Of a stretch of DNA of 64,000 nt, positions 36,133 through 45,035 are shown one piece after another. The translations under genes were made by a program, and so were the position numbers. The notes under the pieces were generated by a model. The model saw only the letters and a list, made by a program, of their open reading frames with translations. It did not search any database and had not been told where the DNA came from. Position 1 is the stretch's first letter. Every line of letters begins with the position of its first letter. This stretch comes from CAIVAT01 sp964455285 (lineage in GTDB: Bacteria; Bacteroidota; Bacteroidia; Bacteroidales; FEN-979): NCBI GenBank assembly GCA_964455285.1, contig CAYVVG010000011.1, positions 1 to 64,000 of the forward strand, given 5' to 3'.

Positions 36133-37485
36133 ATGAGCCGTAAAAAGTCAGTTTACCTGATCGCCGGGATCCTTTTCCTGGCGATCATCGGTTATTTCCT
36201 CTTTGGCAGGAACAGCAAGAACGAACAAATCACCGCCACCGTCAAACTCGGGAACTTTCCCATCGAGGTGACAACAACCGGGGAACTGATGGCCAAAAGT
36301 TCGGAAAAGATCTACGGCCCGCAGGGGTTGCGACAGATCCAGATCTGGCAGGTCAAGATCCAGGACATCATCCCCGACGGAACCGTGGTCGACTCCGGAC
36401 AGTACGTCGCCACCCTCGACCGGACCGAGATCTCCAACAAGATCAAGGACGAGGAGACCAACCTGGAGAAACTGGAGAGCCAGATGACCAAGACCCGGCT
36501 CGACACTTCGCTGGAACTGCGCAGCGCCCGCGATGAACTGATCAACCTGAAATATTCACTCGAAGAGCGGAAGATCACCCTCGAACAGTCTAAATACGAA
36601 CCACCCGCCACCATCCGGCAGGTGCAGATCGACCTCGAGAAAGCCCAGCGCACTTTCGAACAATCGGAAAAGAATTACAAACTCCGTTACCAGAAAGCCG
36701 TGGCAAACATGCAGGAGGTGAGCGCTTCATATAACCAGGCCCAGCGGAAACTCCAGCAAATGACCGACGTTCTGAAGCAGTTCACGGTCCTCGCCCCGAA
36801 GGCAGGGATGGTCATTTACAAGCGCAACTGGGACGGCAACAAGATGGGCATCGGGGCGACCATGAACGCCTGGGAGAATATTGTGGCCGAACTGCCCGAC
36901 CTGTCCGAAATGATCTCCAAGACATACATCAACGAGATCGATATCAGCAAGGTGAAGGTCGGCCAGTCCGTCAAGATCGGAATCGACGCCTTCCCCGAGA
37001 AAAAGTTCACGGGAAAAGTGGTCGAGGTGGCCAATATCGGCGAACAACTGCAAAACTCCAACGCCAAGGTGTACGAGGTCAGGATCGTGGTCGCCGAGTT
37101 CGACTCGATCCTGCGCCCCGCCATGACCACCAAGAACAGCATCCTCACGAGTACCATCGACAGCGTCCTTTTCATCCCGATCGAAGCCATCTTCAACAAC
37201 GACTCAGTCACCTTCGTGTACAAGCGCTCGGGCCGGTCGGTGTCCAGGCAGCAGGTCGTGGTGGGCCCGTCCAACGAAAACGAGATCATTGTCCGCGCCG
37301 GACTGGAAAAAGACGACGAAGTGCTTCTCGTTCCGCCCGAAGAGGCTGAAAAACTGAGTACCGACCTCCTTCCCAAAGAGATCGTCAATAAATACAAGGA
37401 GAAAAGTCCCCCGGGCCAACCGGCAAAAACCCATGGCAAAGACACCGGGAAAGTCGCGACCCCGCCTCCTGCACCCAAGAAGTAA
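36133..37485 (+). CDS. Efflux periplasmic adaptor (membrane fusion protein, MacA/HlyD-like)
   Basis: 450 residues. An N-terminal membrane anchor (7-25, VYLIAGILFLAIIGYFLFG), a split lipoyl-like domain (ITATVKLGNFPIEVTTTGEL ... FTVLAPKAGMVIYK), a long coiled-coil hairpin between (about 95-210), and beta-barrel/membrane-proximal domains (VKVGQSVKIGIDAFPEKKFTGKV). The tail is Pro/Lys-rich (PPGQPAKTHGKD). It bridges the inner-membrane transporter to the TolC channel. First gene of a three-gene export operon; it follows gyrB after 28 bases. Confidence 0.92.
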   Translation: MSRKKSVYLIAGILFLAIIGYFLFGRNSKNEQITATVKLGNFPIEVTTTGELMAKSSEKIYGPQGLRQIQIWQVKIQDIIPDGTVVDSGQYVATLDRTEISNKIKDEETNLEKLESQMTKTRLDTSLELRSARDELINLKYSLEERKITLEQSKYEPPATIRQVQIDLEKAQRTFEQSEKNYKLRYQKAVANMQEVSASYNQAQRKLQQMTDVLKQFTVLAPKAGMVIYKRNWDGNKMGIGATMNAWENIVAELPDLSEMISKTYINEIDISKVKVGQSVKIGIDAFPEKKFTGKVVEVANIGEQLQNSNAKVYEVRIVVAEFDSILRPAMTTKNSILTSTIDSVLFIPIEAIFNNDSVTFVYKRSGRSVSRQQVVVGPSNENEIIVRAGLEKDDEVLLVPPEEAEKLSTDLLPKEIVNKYKEKSPPGQPAKTHGKDTGKVATPPPAPKK

Positions 37486-37535
37486 CCAAATGTCCAGCCT
37501 CCGTAATTTTTAATTTTACTTTTAATTACCTCCGC

Positions 37536-38918
37536 ATGCTGGAACGCTACAAATACATCTTCAATATCGCGCTGGAAGCGGTATTCCTGAACAAGTTCCG
37601 GTCGGTGCTGACGGCCCTGGGGATCATCTTCGGCGTGGCCGCCGTAATCACCATGATGGCGATCGGGAACGGGGCCAAGAAAGAGATCCTCGACCAGATG
37701 AAGCTGGTGGGGGTCAACAATATTGTGATCATGCCCAAATCGGAGAAGCAGAAAAGCGGATCCGACAATTCCTCCTCCGGCGAGTCTTCCGAATCTTCCT
37801 CGCAGTCGGCCGGCAAGAACAAAGACAAATATTCGCCGGGACTGAGCATGAAAGACGCCGAAGCCATACGGCAGGTCATCCCCACGGTATCGACCATCAG
37901 TCCAGAAGCGATCTACGAAACCGACATCATTAAAGACGGCATCAAGACCACCGCCAAATTCTCCGGGGTGACGCCCGATTTCTTCCGGGTGTTCAACCTG
38001 GAACTCCAGGAAGGACAGATGTTCAACGAGGAGCAGCTCAAAGACGGGAAGGCGGTATGCATCATCGGCCCGGTGCTGAAATCGAAGTTCTTTCCCACGG
38101 AAAATGCCGTCGGGAAAGACATCAAATGCGGTCCCATCTGGCTGAAGGTGATCGGGGTTCTGAAGAAACGGGAGGTAAGCCAGTCGAGCATCGACAATCT
38201 GGGCATCTCCGATTACAACAACACCATTTACGCGCCCATCCAAACGCTTCTCCGTCGTTTCCGCGACCGTTCGGTGATCACCTCCGCCTCCCTGCATGGC
38301 ACCACTACCTATTCCGACGGCTTCAACTTTATGTCGTTCAGCAGTTCGGGAGAGGAAGGGAAAACCGGGGGCCAGATTGACAAGATCGTCGTGCAGGTGA
38401 AGGAGAGTGAACAGATCGCCCCCACGGTGGAGATCCTGAAAAAGATGATGCTGCGCCGCCATGCGGGCGTCGAGGATGTCGAGATCCGGGTGCCCGAACT
38501 GCTGCTCAAGCAGGAGCAGCGGACCAAGGACATTTTCAACATCGTGCTGGGGGCCATTGCCAGCATCTCGCTGCTGGTGGGCGGCATCGGCATCATGAAC
38601 ATCATGCTCGCCTCGGTGATGGAACGCATCCGGGAGATCGGCATCCGCCGCGCCATCGGGGCCACCCGGCGCGACATCGTGCTGCAGTTCCTCATGGAAG
38701 CCACCCTGCTGAGCCTCTCCGGAGGTCTCGTCGGGATCATCCTGGGCCTGGGCCTGTCGGTGGCCATCATGAAACTTACCGACATCCTGACCATCGTATC
38801 CCCGCTCTCGGTCCTGATCTCGTTCGGAGTCTCTGCCTCGGTCGGGATCATTTTCGGCTACATGCCCTCCAAACGTGCCGCATCCCAGGACCCCGTCGAA
38901 TCCTTAAGACATGAGTAA
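37536..38918 (+). CDS. MacB-type ABC transporter permease (no ATPase domain)
   Basis: 460 residues. One N-terminal helix (about 20-42, FRSVLTALGIIFGVAAVITMM), a periplasmic MacB_PCD domain (about 45-330) with an unusual Ser/Glu-rich insertion (SGSDNSSSGESSESSSQS, about 74-92), then an FtsX domain with three helices (about 330-450; GGIGIMNIMLASVMERIREIG, RRAIGATRRDI). MacB-like mechanotransmission permeases extrude toxins, lipoproteins or peptides through TolC. Unlike E. coli MacB no nucleotide-binding domain is fused, and no ATPase gene is in this operon. Its stop overlaps the tolC-like gene by eight bases. Confidence 0.92.
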   Translation: MLERYKYIFNIALEAVFLNKFRSVLTALGIIFGVAAVITMMAIGNGAKKEILDQMKLVGVNNIVIMPKSEKQKSGSDNSSSGESSESSSQSAGKNKDKYSPGLSMKDAEAIRQVIPTVSTISPEAIYETDIIKDGIKTTAKFSGVTPDFFRVFNLELQEGQMFNEEQLKDGKAVCIIGPVLKSKFFPTENAVGKDIKCGPIWLKVIGVLKKREVSQSSIDNLGISDYNNTIYAPIQTLLRRFRDRSVITSASLHGTTTYSDGFNFMSFSSSGEEGKTGGQIDKIVVQVKESEQIAPTVEILKKMMLRRHAGVEDVEIRVPELLLKQEQRTKDIFNIVLGAIASISLLVGGIGIMNIMLASVMERIREIGIRRAIGATRRDIVLQFLMEATLLSLSGGLVGIILGLGLSVAIMKLTDILTIVSPLSVLISFGVSASVGIIFGYMPSKRAASQDPVESLRHE

Positions 38919-40410
38919 CATGAAAATCCGCCTTGCCGCATTCTGCCTTGTGCTCCTGGTGTCCCCGGCGACGGCTGTCCGGGCGCAGCAGTCCGGCCAA
39001 CGCCACCTCCTCACGCTGTCGGATGCCATCGGGATATCGCGGACGCAATCGCCCGACGCCCTCAACGCCCGGCAGACCTTCCGGAAAAACTACTGGGAAT
39101 ACCGCTCTTACAGGGCCTCCAACCTCCCCTCCCTCTCGCTCAATTCGACCCTCCCCAACATCACACAAAGCATCTCCCCCTATCTCAACTCCGACGGGTC
39201 CCGGAGCTATGTCAACTCGCGCTATATCAACGGTGAAGCCAACCTTGCACTCACTCAGAAAATTGGCATCACGGGTGGCACCATCTCGGTGAACTCCTAC
39301 CTGAGCGGCATCCACAATGTCAATTCCGCGAACCTGTCGCCCTTTCTCAGCTACCCGGTGAACATCGAACTGACGCAGCCCCTTTTCACTTACAACGCCT
39401 GGCGGTGGGACCGCAAGATCAAACCCCTCACCTATTCACTCGCCAAAAGGAAATACCTTGAGGATATCGAACAGATCGCCATCACCGCCACCGACTATTT
39501 TTTCAACCTGCTGCAGGCCCAGGTCGAAAAAAAGATCGCGATGACCAACCTGTCGAATTACGACACGCTTTACCGCATCGCAAAAGGAAGGTACCAGCTC
39601 GGAAAGATCGCCGAAAATGACCTGCTGCAGCTGGAACTAAGCTTTTTAAAGGCACAGGCTGCCGTTGAGAACGCCAACCTCGCCCTCGACAACGCACAGT
39701 TCCGTTTCAAATCCTATCTGCGGTTGCAGGACACCGTGCCGGTCGTCCTTCTGCCCCCGGCCGAGATCAATTTTTCGAAGATCGACCCGAACCAGGCGGT
39801 AACCCTGGCTTACGACAACTCCTCCTCCTCGCTCGATTTCAAAAAGAGGCTTCTCGAAGCCGCCAGCGTCGTCAACGCCGCCAAACTCGATGGGCGCTTC
39901 GACGCCCGGGTCCACGCCCTGATCGGCCTGCAGCAATCGGGAGCCACGATCCCCGACGCATACCAGAATCCCCTCGACCAGCGCCAGGTTTCGCTGGGGC
40001 TCACCATCCCCATCCTCGACTGGGGCGTCGCCCGGGGCCAGATCAAGGTGGCGCAGTCGCAACAGGAAATCGTCAGGAACTCGGTCGAACAGGAGATCAT
40101 CGACTTCAGGCGGAACGTATATCTCAAAGCGGTGGAATTCAACATGCAGCAGAACCAGCTCACCATCGCGGCCAAATCCGACACCGTGGCACGCAAAAGC
40201 TACGAGGTGATCAAAGGCCGGTACCTCATCGGCAAGATCAACAGCATTCTCGACCTGAACAACGCCCAGATGGAGACCGACAATGCCGAAAAGAACTACT
40301 ATTATGCACTTCAGACATTCTGGAGAAGCTATTACCAGATCAGGAAAATGACACTTTTCGACTTCCTGCGGGATGAACCCCTTCAGTTCGACCTGAGGGA
40401 TGTGAACTGA
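38911..40410 (+). CDS. TolC-family outer membrane efflux protein
   Basis: 499 residues. Signal peptide 1-25 (ending VRAQQ). Two OEP repeats with long amphipathic helices: LTLSDAIGISRTQSPDALNARQ near the N-terminus, YDTLYRIAKGRYQLGKIAENDLLQ in the first half and the matching SYEVIKGRYLIGKINSILDLN in the second, the usual TolC internal duplication. It forms the trimeric outer-membrane exit duct for the adaptor and permease encoded just upstream (eight-base overlap). Confidence 0.94.
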   Translation: MSNMKIRLAAFCLVLLVSPATAVRAQQSGQRHLLTLSDAIGISRTQSPDALNARQTFRKNYWEYRSYRASNLPSLSLNSTLPNITQSISPYLNSDGSRSYVNSRYINGEANLALTQKIGITGGTISVNSYLSGIHNVNSANLSPFLSYPVNIELTQPLFTYNAWRWDRKIKPLTYSLAKRKYLEDIEQIAITATDYFFNLLQAQVEKKIAMTNLSNYDTLYRIAKGRYQLGKIAENDLLQLELSFLKAQAAVENANLALDNAQFRFKSYLRLQDTVPVVLLPPAEINFSKIDPNQAVTLAYDNSSSSLDFKKRLLEAASVVNAAKLDGRFDARVHALIGLQQSGATIPDAYQNPLDQRQVSLGLTIPILDWGVARGQIKVAQSQQEIVRNSVEQEIIDFRRNVYLKAVEFNMQQNQLTIAAKSDTVARKSYEVIKGRYLIGKINSILDLNNAQMETDNAEKNYYYALQTFWRSYYQIRKMTLFDFLRDEPLQFDLRDVN

Positions 40411-40453
40411 CCCTCTTTTTCAATTTCTATTCATATTCTTTCTAAATAATGCC

Positions 40454-40461
40454 TATCTTTG
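40454..40461 (+). promoter_or_regulatory. -7 box of the peroxiredoxin gene
   Basis: TATCTTTG, 33 bases before ATG 40495, in an AT-rich stretch after the tolC-like gene. Confidence 0.75.
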
Positions 40462-40494
40462 CGGAAAGATATAATCACCTAAAAAAAAACATCT

Positions 40495-41127
40495 ATGTCA
40501 GTATTAGTTGGTAAGAAAGCTCCTTTGTTTGAAGCAGATGCCGTGATCAACGGCGGCGAATTCGTCGACAAGTTCTCCCTGGCGCAATACATCGGGAAGA
40601 AACACGTGATCTTTTTCTTCTATCCGCTCGATTTCACCTTCGTATGCCCCACCGAGATCATTGCCTTCCAGGACAAGCTGGCCGAGTTCGAAGCCAGAAA
40701 TGTGGCCGTGGTAGGCTGTTCCATTGATTCCAAGTTCTCGCACTGGGCCTGGCTCAACACCGAGCTGAAGAACGGCGGTATCAAGGGCGTGAAATTTCCT
40801 ATTGTATCGGACCTTTCAAAGACCATTTCGGCCAATTTCGATGTGCTGGCCGGCGAATACGTTTACAGCGAGGACGGCATCATGGAATTTGAGGGCGGAC
40901 CGGTAGCCTACCGCGGACTCTTCCTGATCGACAAACAGGGTATCGTTCGTCACCAGGTGGTCAACGACCTGCCGCTCGGCCGCAGTGTCGACGAGGCCCT
41001 TCGCATGGTCGATGCCCTCCAGTTCTTCGAAGAGAACGGCGAGGTTTGCCCGGCCAACTGGCATAAAGGCGAAGCCGGCATGAAGGCAACTGCCCAGGGT
41101 GTCGCCGATTACCTGAGCAAACACTGA
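40495..41127 (+). CDS. ahpC: 2-Cys peroxiredoxin (AhpC/Prx1 type)
   Basis: 210 residues. Reduces hydrogen peroxide, peroxynitrite and organic hydroperoxides in the cytoplasm. Peroxidatic Cys51 lies in DFTFVCPTEI and resolving Cys185 in GEVCPANW. Thr48 and a downstream Arg (AYRGLFLID region) complete the active site. The GGIKG segment corresponds to the GGLG loop of overoxidation-sensitive enzymes, but the C-terminus ends DYLSKH without a YF motif. No AhpF gene is adjacent. It has its own promoter; a hairpin follows the stop. Confidence 0.94.
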   Translation: MSVLVGKKAPLFEADAVINGGEFVDKFSLAQYIGKKHVIFFFYPLDFTFVCPTEIIAFQDKLAEFEARNVAVVGCSIDSKFSHWAWLNTELKNGGIKGVKFPIVSDLSKTISANFDVLAGEYVYSEDGIMEFEGGPVAYRGLFLIDKQGIVRHQVVNDLPLGRSVDEALRMVDALQFFEENGEVCPANWHKGEAGMKATAQGVADYLSKH

Positions 41128-41167
41128 CCGCAGGGACAGGTTTACAGAGTTGGTAACCCATGCACGA

Positions 41168-41204
41168 TTCACCCCGGAGGCTCCTGAAACGCCTCCGGAG
41201 TGAA
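41168..41204 (+). terminator. Hairpin after the peroxiredoxin gene
   Basis: TTCACCCCGGAGGC (41169 on) pairs with GCCTCCGGAGTGAA (to 41204) with one mismatch around TCCTGAAAC. There is no T run, so it may be a weak terminator or an mRNA 3' end. Confidence 0.5.
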
Positions 41205-41222
41205 TGGCAGTAAAAACGGATC

Positions 41223-42962
41223 ATGAAAAACCCATACTCGCTGGGCGCATTTATCCTTGTTTCTGCTGTCGTCATCACCTTCCGTTTCATTCCAGAAAGA
41301 TATCCCAGGAACTACCCTCTGGTCGTCACGACCTGGGATGCCCTCGGGTACTACATGTACCTGCCGGCTATCTTCATCCATCATGACTACAAGGAACTTA
41401 AATGGTTCCCGGAGGCCGATAAAAAGTACGTCATGTCCGGGGGATGGTTCTACCAGGCCAACCGGTGCGAAAACGGGAATTATGTGTTCAGCTACATGGG
41501 GGGGACCGCCATCATGCAGATCCCTCTCTTTTTCATCGGGCACCTGATCGCTGTCAATGCCGGGTACCTTGCCGACGGATTTTCACCTCCCTACCAGCTT
41601 TCCATCGCTTTCGGAGCCATCGCCTACTTCCTCTTATCCCTGCTCCTGCTTCGAAAGATCCTGCTGAAATACTTTTCCGACGGAGTGACCGCGGTGACCC
41701 TGTTATTGCTCGTGCTGGCCTCCAACATCATCCAGTACATCTCGATTGACGGAGCCATGAGCCACAGTTTCATGTTTCCGCTCTATGTGCTGATCCTCTA
41801 TTTTACGATCCGGTGGCACGAAGTTCCTTCCCTTTTCATGGCATCGCTCATCGGTGTAACCATCGGAATTGTCACCATCAGCCGGCCTACAGAGGCCATC
41901 ATGTTCCTGATCCCTCTTTTCTGGGGAACCCAGACGCGTGAACTGGCTGCCCGAAAATGGAAGTGGCTGAAAGAGCACAGGGCACATGTTTATACAGTGG
42001 CCCTCTTCGCCTTCCTGGGCGTACTCCCCCAACTTATTTACTGGAAGTTGGCCTCCGGTTCCTTCATCTTCGTTCCCGGCAGCCGGTGGGACTTCCTGAA
42101 CCCGCACTTCCGGGTTTTGTTCGGTTTTGAGAACGGGTGGTTCATCTACACCCCCGTCGCCGTGCTGTTCATTGCCGGGATGTTTTTTATCAGAAAGTAC
42201 CCGTTTTACAAACCGGTGCTCATCTTTGGCCTTCTCAGCATATACATTGTCATATCGCATCATGACTGGAGGTACGGCGCTACTTACTCCTGCCGGGCGC
42301 TCACACACATTTACCCCGTTTTTGCACTCTCGCTTGCCGGATTCATCCATCGGATCCGCGACCGGAGAATGAAGTACCTGCTCATCCTCCCGGCCGTCTA
42401 TCTTGTGGGGGTCAATCTCTTCCAGTTGAGGCAGTATAACCAGACGATCCTTCATTTCCGCGACATGAACCGGAAATATTACTGCAGCATCTACCTGAAC
42501 CCCCATCCGACCCCGTTTGATATCAGCCTGCTCGATACCAACGACAGAATCAGGGATGAGCGCCCCTACCGCAAGCGATTCCTTCTGCATGCCGACACAT
42601 CGCTGCCTGTCGTCCTGCCGGAGAGTTCGGAAAGGACGCTTTTTGAATCCGCCATCGGCCCGGATCCTCTTTCATCGCCGAACAGGGAAGCCTGGCTGAA
42701 GATGGAGATCCGGATGAAGCTGAACGGGCAGGAGGCATGGGGCAGCTATATCAACGGGGAGCTGAAATACGAGAATTCAGTGAAGCGCAACAGGATCCGG
42801 ATCATGAATCCGCTGGTGCGGCCGGGAGAGGAAAATGAGTTCGCCTTTTACATGAAGGTTCCCGGTTACTTCAGCCGGAGCCGGTTCAGGCTGTTCGTGA
42901 CCACACCCGTCAAGCTGGATGCTTCCGTGACAAAGATGTCGGTTCAGTACCTGAGCAATTAG
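41223..42962 (+). CDS. Multi-pass membrane protein, GT-C glycosyltransferase-like
   Basis: 579 residues with about 11 helices up to residue 400, then a soluble C-terminal region of about 170 residues. The first periplasmic loop carries acidic residues (VVTTWDALGYYMYLP, HHDYKEL), the pattern seen in GT-C enzymes that use polyprenyl-phosphate sugars. Other marks are GFENGWFIYTPVAV and SHHDWRYGATYSCRALTHIYP, seen in Bacteroidota membrane proteins of unknown role. I do not recognise a named family; the GT-C idea is inference. Its stop overlaps the convergent mazG stop. Confidence 0.7.
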   Translation: MKNPYSLGAFILVSAVVITFRFIPERYPRNYPLVVTTWDALGYYMYLPAIFIHHDYKELKWFPEADKKYVMSGGWFYQANRCENGNYVFSYMGGTAIMQIPLFFIGHLIAVNAGYLADGFSPPYQLSIAFGAIAYFLLSLLLLRKILLKYFSDGVTAVTLLLLVLASNIIQYISIDGAMSHSFMFPLYVLILYFTIRWHEVPSLFMASLIGVTIGIVTISRPTEAIMFLIPLFWGTQTRELAARKWKWLKEHRAHVYTVALFAFLGVLPQLIYWKLASGSFIFVPGSRWDFLNPHFRVLFGFENGWFIYTPVAVLFIAGMFFIRKYPFYKPVLIFGLLSIYIVISHHDWRYGATYSCRALTHIYPVFALSLAGFIHRIRDRRMKYLLILPAVYLVGVNLFQLRQYNQTILHFRDMNRKYYCSIYLNPHPTPFDISLLDTNDRIRDERPYRKRFLLHADTSLPVVLPESSERTLFESAIGPDPLSSPNREAWLKMEIRMKLNGQEAWGSYINGELKYENSVKRNRIRIMNPLVRPGEENEFAFYMKVPGYFSRSRFRLFVTTPVKLDASVTKMSVQYLSN

Positions 42963-43732
42963 GAGATCTCCTTTGCCTGGTTCCAGTACACATCCATTTC
43001 GGCGAGGGTCATCTCGTGGAGCAATTTGCCGGCAGCGCGGGCGTTTTCTTCCAGGTGCCTGAACCGTTTGATGAATTTGCGGTTGGTCGATTCCAGGGCA
43101 TCCTCCGGGTTCACGTCGATGAACCGTGCATAGTTGATGGCGGCAAAAAGCAGGTCGCCCAGCTCCTCTTCCCTGCGGCGGTGCGATCCCCCGGCCGCGA
43201 CCACCTCCTTCAACTCTCCCAGTTCCTCCATCACCTTGTCCCACACCTGTTCCGGTCTCTCCCAGTCGAACCCCACGCCGCTGGCCTTCTCCTGGATGCG
43301 GAACGCCTTGACCATGGCCGGCAGGCCCGCGGGGACTCCCGACAGGACCGACTTGTTGCCTTTCTCCTGCAGTTTGATCCGCTCCCAGTTGTCATGCACC
43401 TCCCGGGCGTCTTTCACCACCACATCGCCGAAGATGTGGGGATGGCGGTGGATCAGCTTGGTAATGATGCTTTCGAGCACATCCCGGATATCGAAGGCCT
43501 GTGTTTCGGAGGCGATCTTCGAGTAGAAAACGATGTGCAGCATCAGGTCGCCGAGTTCCTTCTTCAGGGCTTCCAGGTCGTTTTGCAGGATGGATTCGGA
43601 TAGTTCATAGGTCTCCTCGATGGTCAGGTATCGCAATGATGCGATGGTCTGCTTCTTATCCCAGGGACACTTTGCCCTGAGTTCGTCCATGATTTCCAAT
43701 AACTTACGAAAAGCGGCAACTTTTTCCTCCAT
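42959..43732 (-). CDS. mazG: Nucleoside triphosphate pyrophosphohydrolase MazG
   Basis: 257 residues with two MazG domains, as in E. coli MazG. First: CPWDKKQTIASLRYLTIEETYEL with EExxE and the ELGDLMLHIVFY metal-binding helix. Second: EELGELKEVV and EEELGDLLFAAINYARF. It hydrolyses NTPs and dNTPs to monophosphate and pyrophosphate, acting in nucleotide sanitation and, in E. coli, limiting ppGpp. It is a single gene converging on the membrane protein at 41223; a possible box TACTTTTA lies at 43753-43746. Confidence 0.95.
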   Translation of the reverse strand: MEEKVAAFRKLLEIMDELRAKCPWDKKQTIASLRYLTIEETYELSESILQNDLEALKKELGDLMLHIVFYSKIASETQAFDIRDVLESIITKLIHRHPHIFGDVVVKDAREVHDNWERIKLQEKGNKSVLSGVPAGLPAMVKAFRIQEKASGVGFDWERPEQVWDKVMEELGELKEVVAAGGSHRRREEELGDLLFAAINYARFIDVNPEDALESTNRKFIKRFRHLEENARAAGKLLHEMTLAEMDVYWNQAKEIS

Positions 43733-43824
43733 GAAAATTTTTTGGTAAAAGTAAGCATTTCGCCCCGATCCCGTTATATTATCCCGGGCAGAGTGCGCGA
43801 AGAGCAGGGAAAGAACATTCGCCC

Positions 43825-43832
43825 TAAATTTG
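43825..43832 (+). promoter_or_regulatory. -7 box of the PagL-like gene
   Basis: TAAATTTG. An in-frame TTG at 43830 lies within this box and so cannot be the translation start. Confidence 0.6.
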
Positions 43833-43856
43833 CCGTTTGATCTCCGGCTGTTCCTC

Positions 43857-45035
43857 TTGAATCCGAAACCGCATTACCGGCCTCCCTGCATCCCTGCCTT
43901 CCTTGCGGCAATGCTGTTCCTTGTCCCGGCCCTGAACGGGTCCGCTCAATTCCAGCACAAGCTTTTTTCGCCCAACCTGATCTTCGAGGGCAAGGTACAC
44001 TACGGGTTCCTCTATGCCCAGCACCTCGAACTGGAGCTTTTCAATGGCCATTTCCCTGCTTTTGAGATCGTTGCAGAGAAGCTGACCTACGGGAAACATG
44101 CCTGGGAAAGGGCTTACAACTACCCCATCATCGGCGCCTCCTTCTTTTATAGCGGCGTTGGCAACCATCCTGCGCTCGGCAGCGCCACCGCCCTCATGCC
44201 GTTCATCAATTTCCCCCTGGTCAAATCGAAGAATTTCACGGCAGGCTTTCGCCTGGCGCTTGGAATCGGGTACATTGCCCGGCCGTTCGATCGTCTCACC
44301 AACTACCGGAACCTCGCCATCGGCTCCCACCTGAACGCGGCTGTCAACCTGATGGCCGAGGCAAGATACAGGATCAACTACTTCCTGACGCTCACGGGTG
44401 GTGTAAGTTTGCAGCATTTTTCCAACGGATCGCTGAAACTCCCCAATTACGGTGTCAACCTTCCCCTTGCGCACCTGGGCATCGCATACCGTCCGTTCAA
44501 GGATAACCAGAACATCGACGATCGATACCTCGCCCCCACCGAGCCCTTCTCGGCCATCATCAGGCGGTCGGTCGAGATCAATATCGGCGTCCTGGCCGGA
44601 TTTAAGAACATGAAAGCCGTATTCGGAAAAAACTTCTGGGTCACCCACTTTTACGGGAATTCCTTTATCAGGGTCAGTCCTAAAAGCAAGTTCGGGCTCG
44701 GCGTCGACTGTTCCTACGATCCGTCGCATCTCACCATCCTGGAAAAACGGGGGATGCCGGTCGAAAACCGGTTCAGCATCCTGCGGCCGGGAGTGAACGG
44801 CGCCTACCAGCTGACCATGGCCGACCTGGGCATTGTCCTCAACCTGGGATACTACCTGGGCGGGAGAGAGAAAAGCAACGGACCCCTGTATGAGAAGATA
44901 TCCGTGCAGTATGGGTTCGCAAGATCATTGTATGCCTCGGTCATGCTGAAAGTACATTGGGGACGTGCCGATTATATCGGATGGGGGATCGGGTACAAGT
45001 TCGATATTAACTACGGAAAGAAAACGATTCGATGA
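43857..45035 (+). CDS. PagL-like lipid A deacylase / acyloxyacyl hydrolase
   Basis: About 392 residues. The PagL active-site motif is visible: GGVSLQHFSNGSLKLPN, with His-x-Ser and the following Asn. Repeated amphipathic beta strands fit an outer-membrane barrel, and the protein is about twice PagL length with a long C-terminal barrel-like half (FGLGVDCSYDP, LGIVLNLGYYLGG). Role: removal of the 3-O acyl chain of lipid A. Start choice: TTG at 43857 gives a full signal peptide (NPKPHYR then AFLAAMLFLVPALNGSAQ); ATG 43911 is the only ATG but leaves a short one. Confidence 0.75.
   Translation: MNPKPHYRPPCIPAFLAAMLFLVPALNGSAQFQHKLFSPNLIFEGKVHYGFLYAQHLELELFNGHFPAFEIVAEKLTYGKHAWERAYNYPIIGASFFYSGVGNHPALGSATALMPFINFPLVKSKNFTAGFRLALGIGYIARPFDRLTNYRNLAIGSHLNAAVNLMAEARYRINYFLTLTGGVSLQHFSNGSLKLPNYGVNLPLAHLGIAYRPFKDNQNIDDRYLAPTEPFSAIIRRSVEINIGVLAGFKNMKAVFGKNFWVTHFYGNSFIRVSPKSKFGLGVDCSYDPSHLTILEKRGMPVENRFSILRPGVNGAYQLTMADLGIVLNLGYYLGGREKSNGPLYEKISVQYGFARSLYASVMLKVHWGRADYIGWGIGYKFDINYGKKTIR

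Noticed and set aside
36816..38462. 548-codon minus-strand frame under the exporter operon
   Set aside because: Antisense shadow crossing two good genes.
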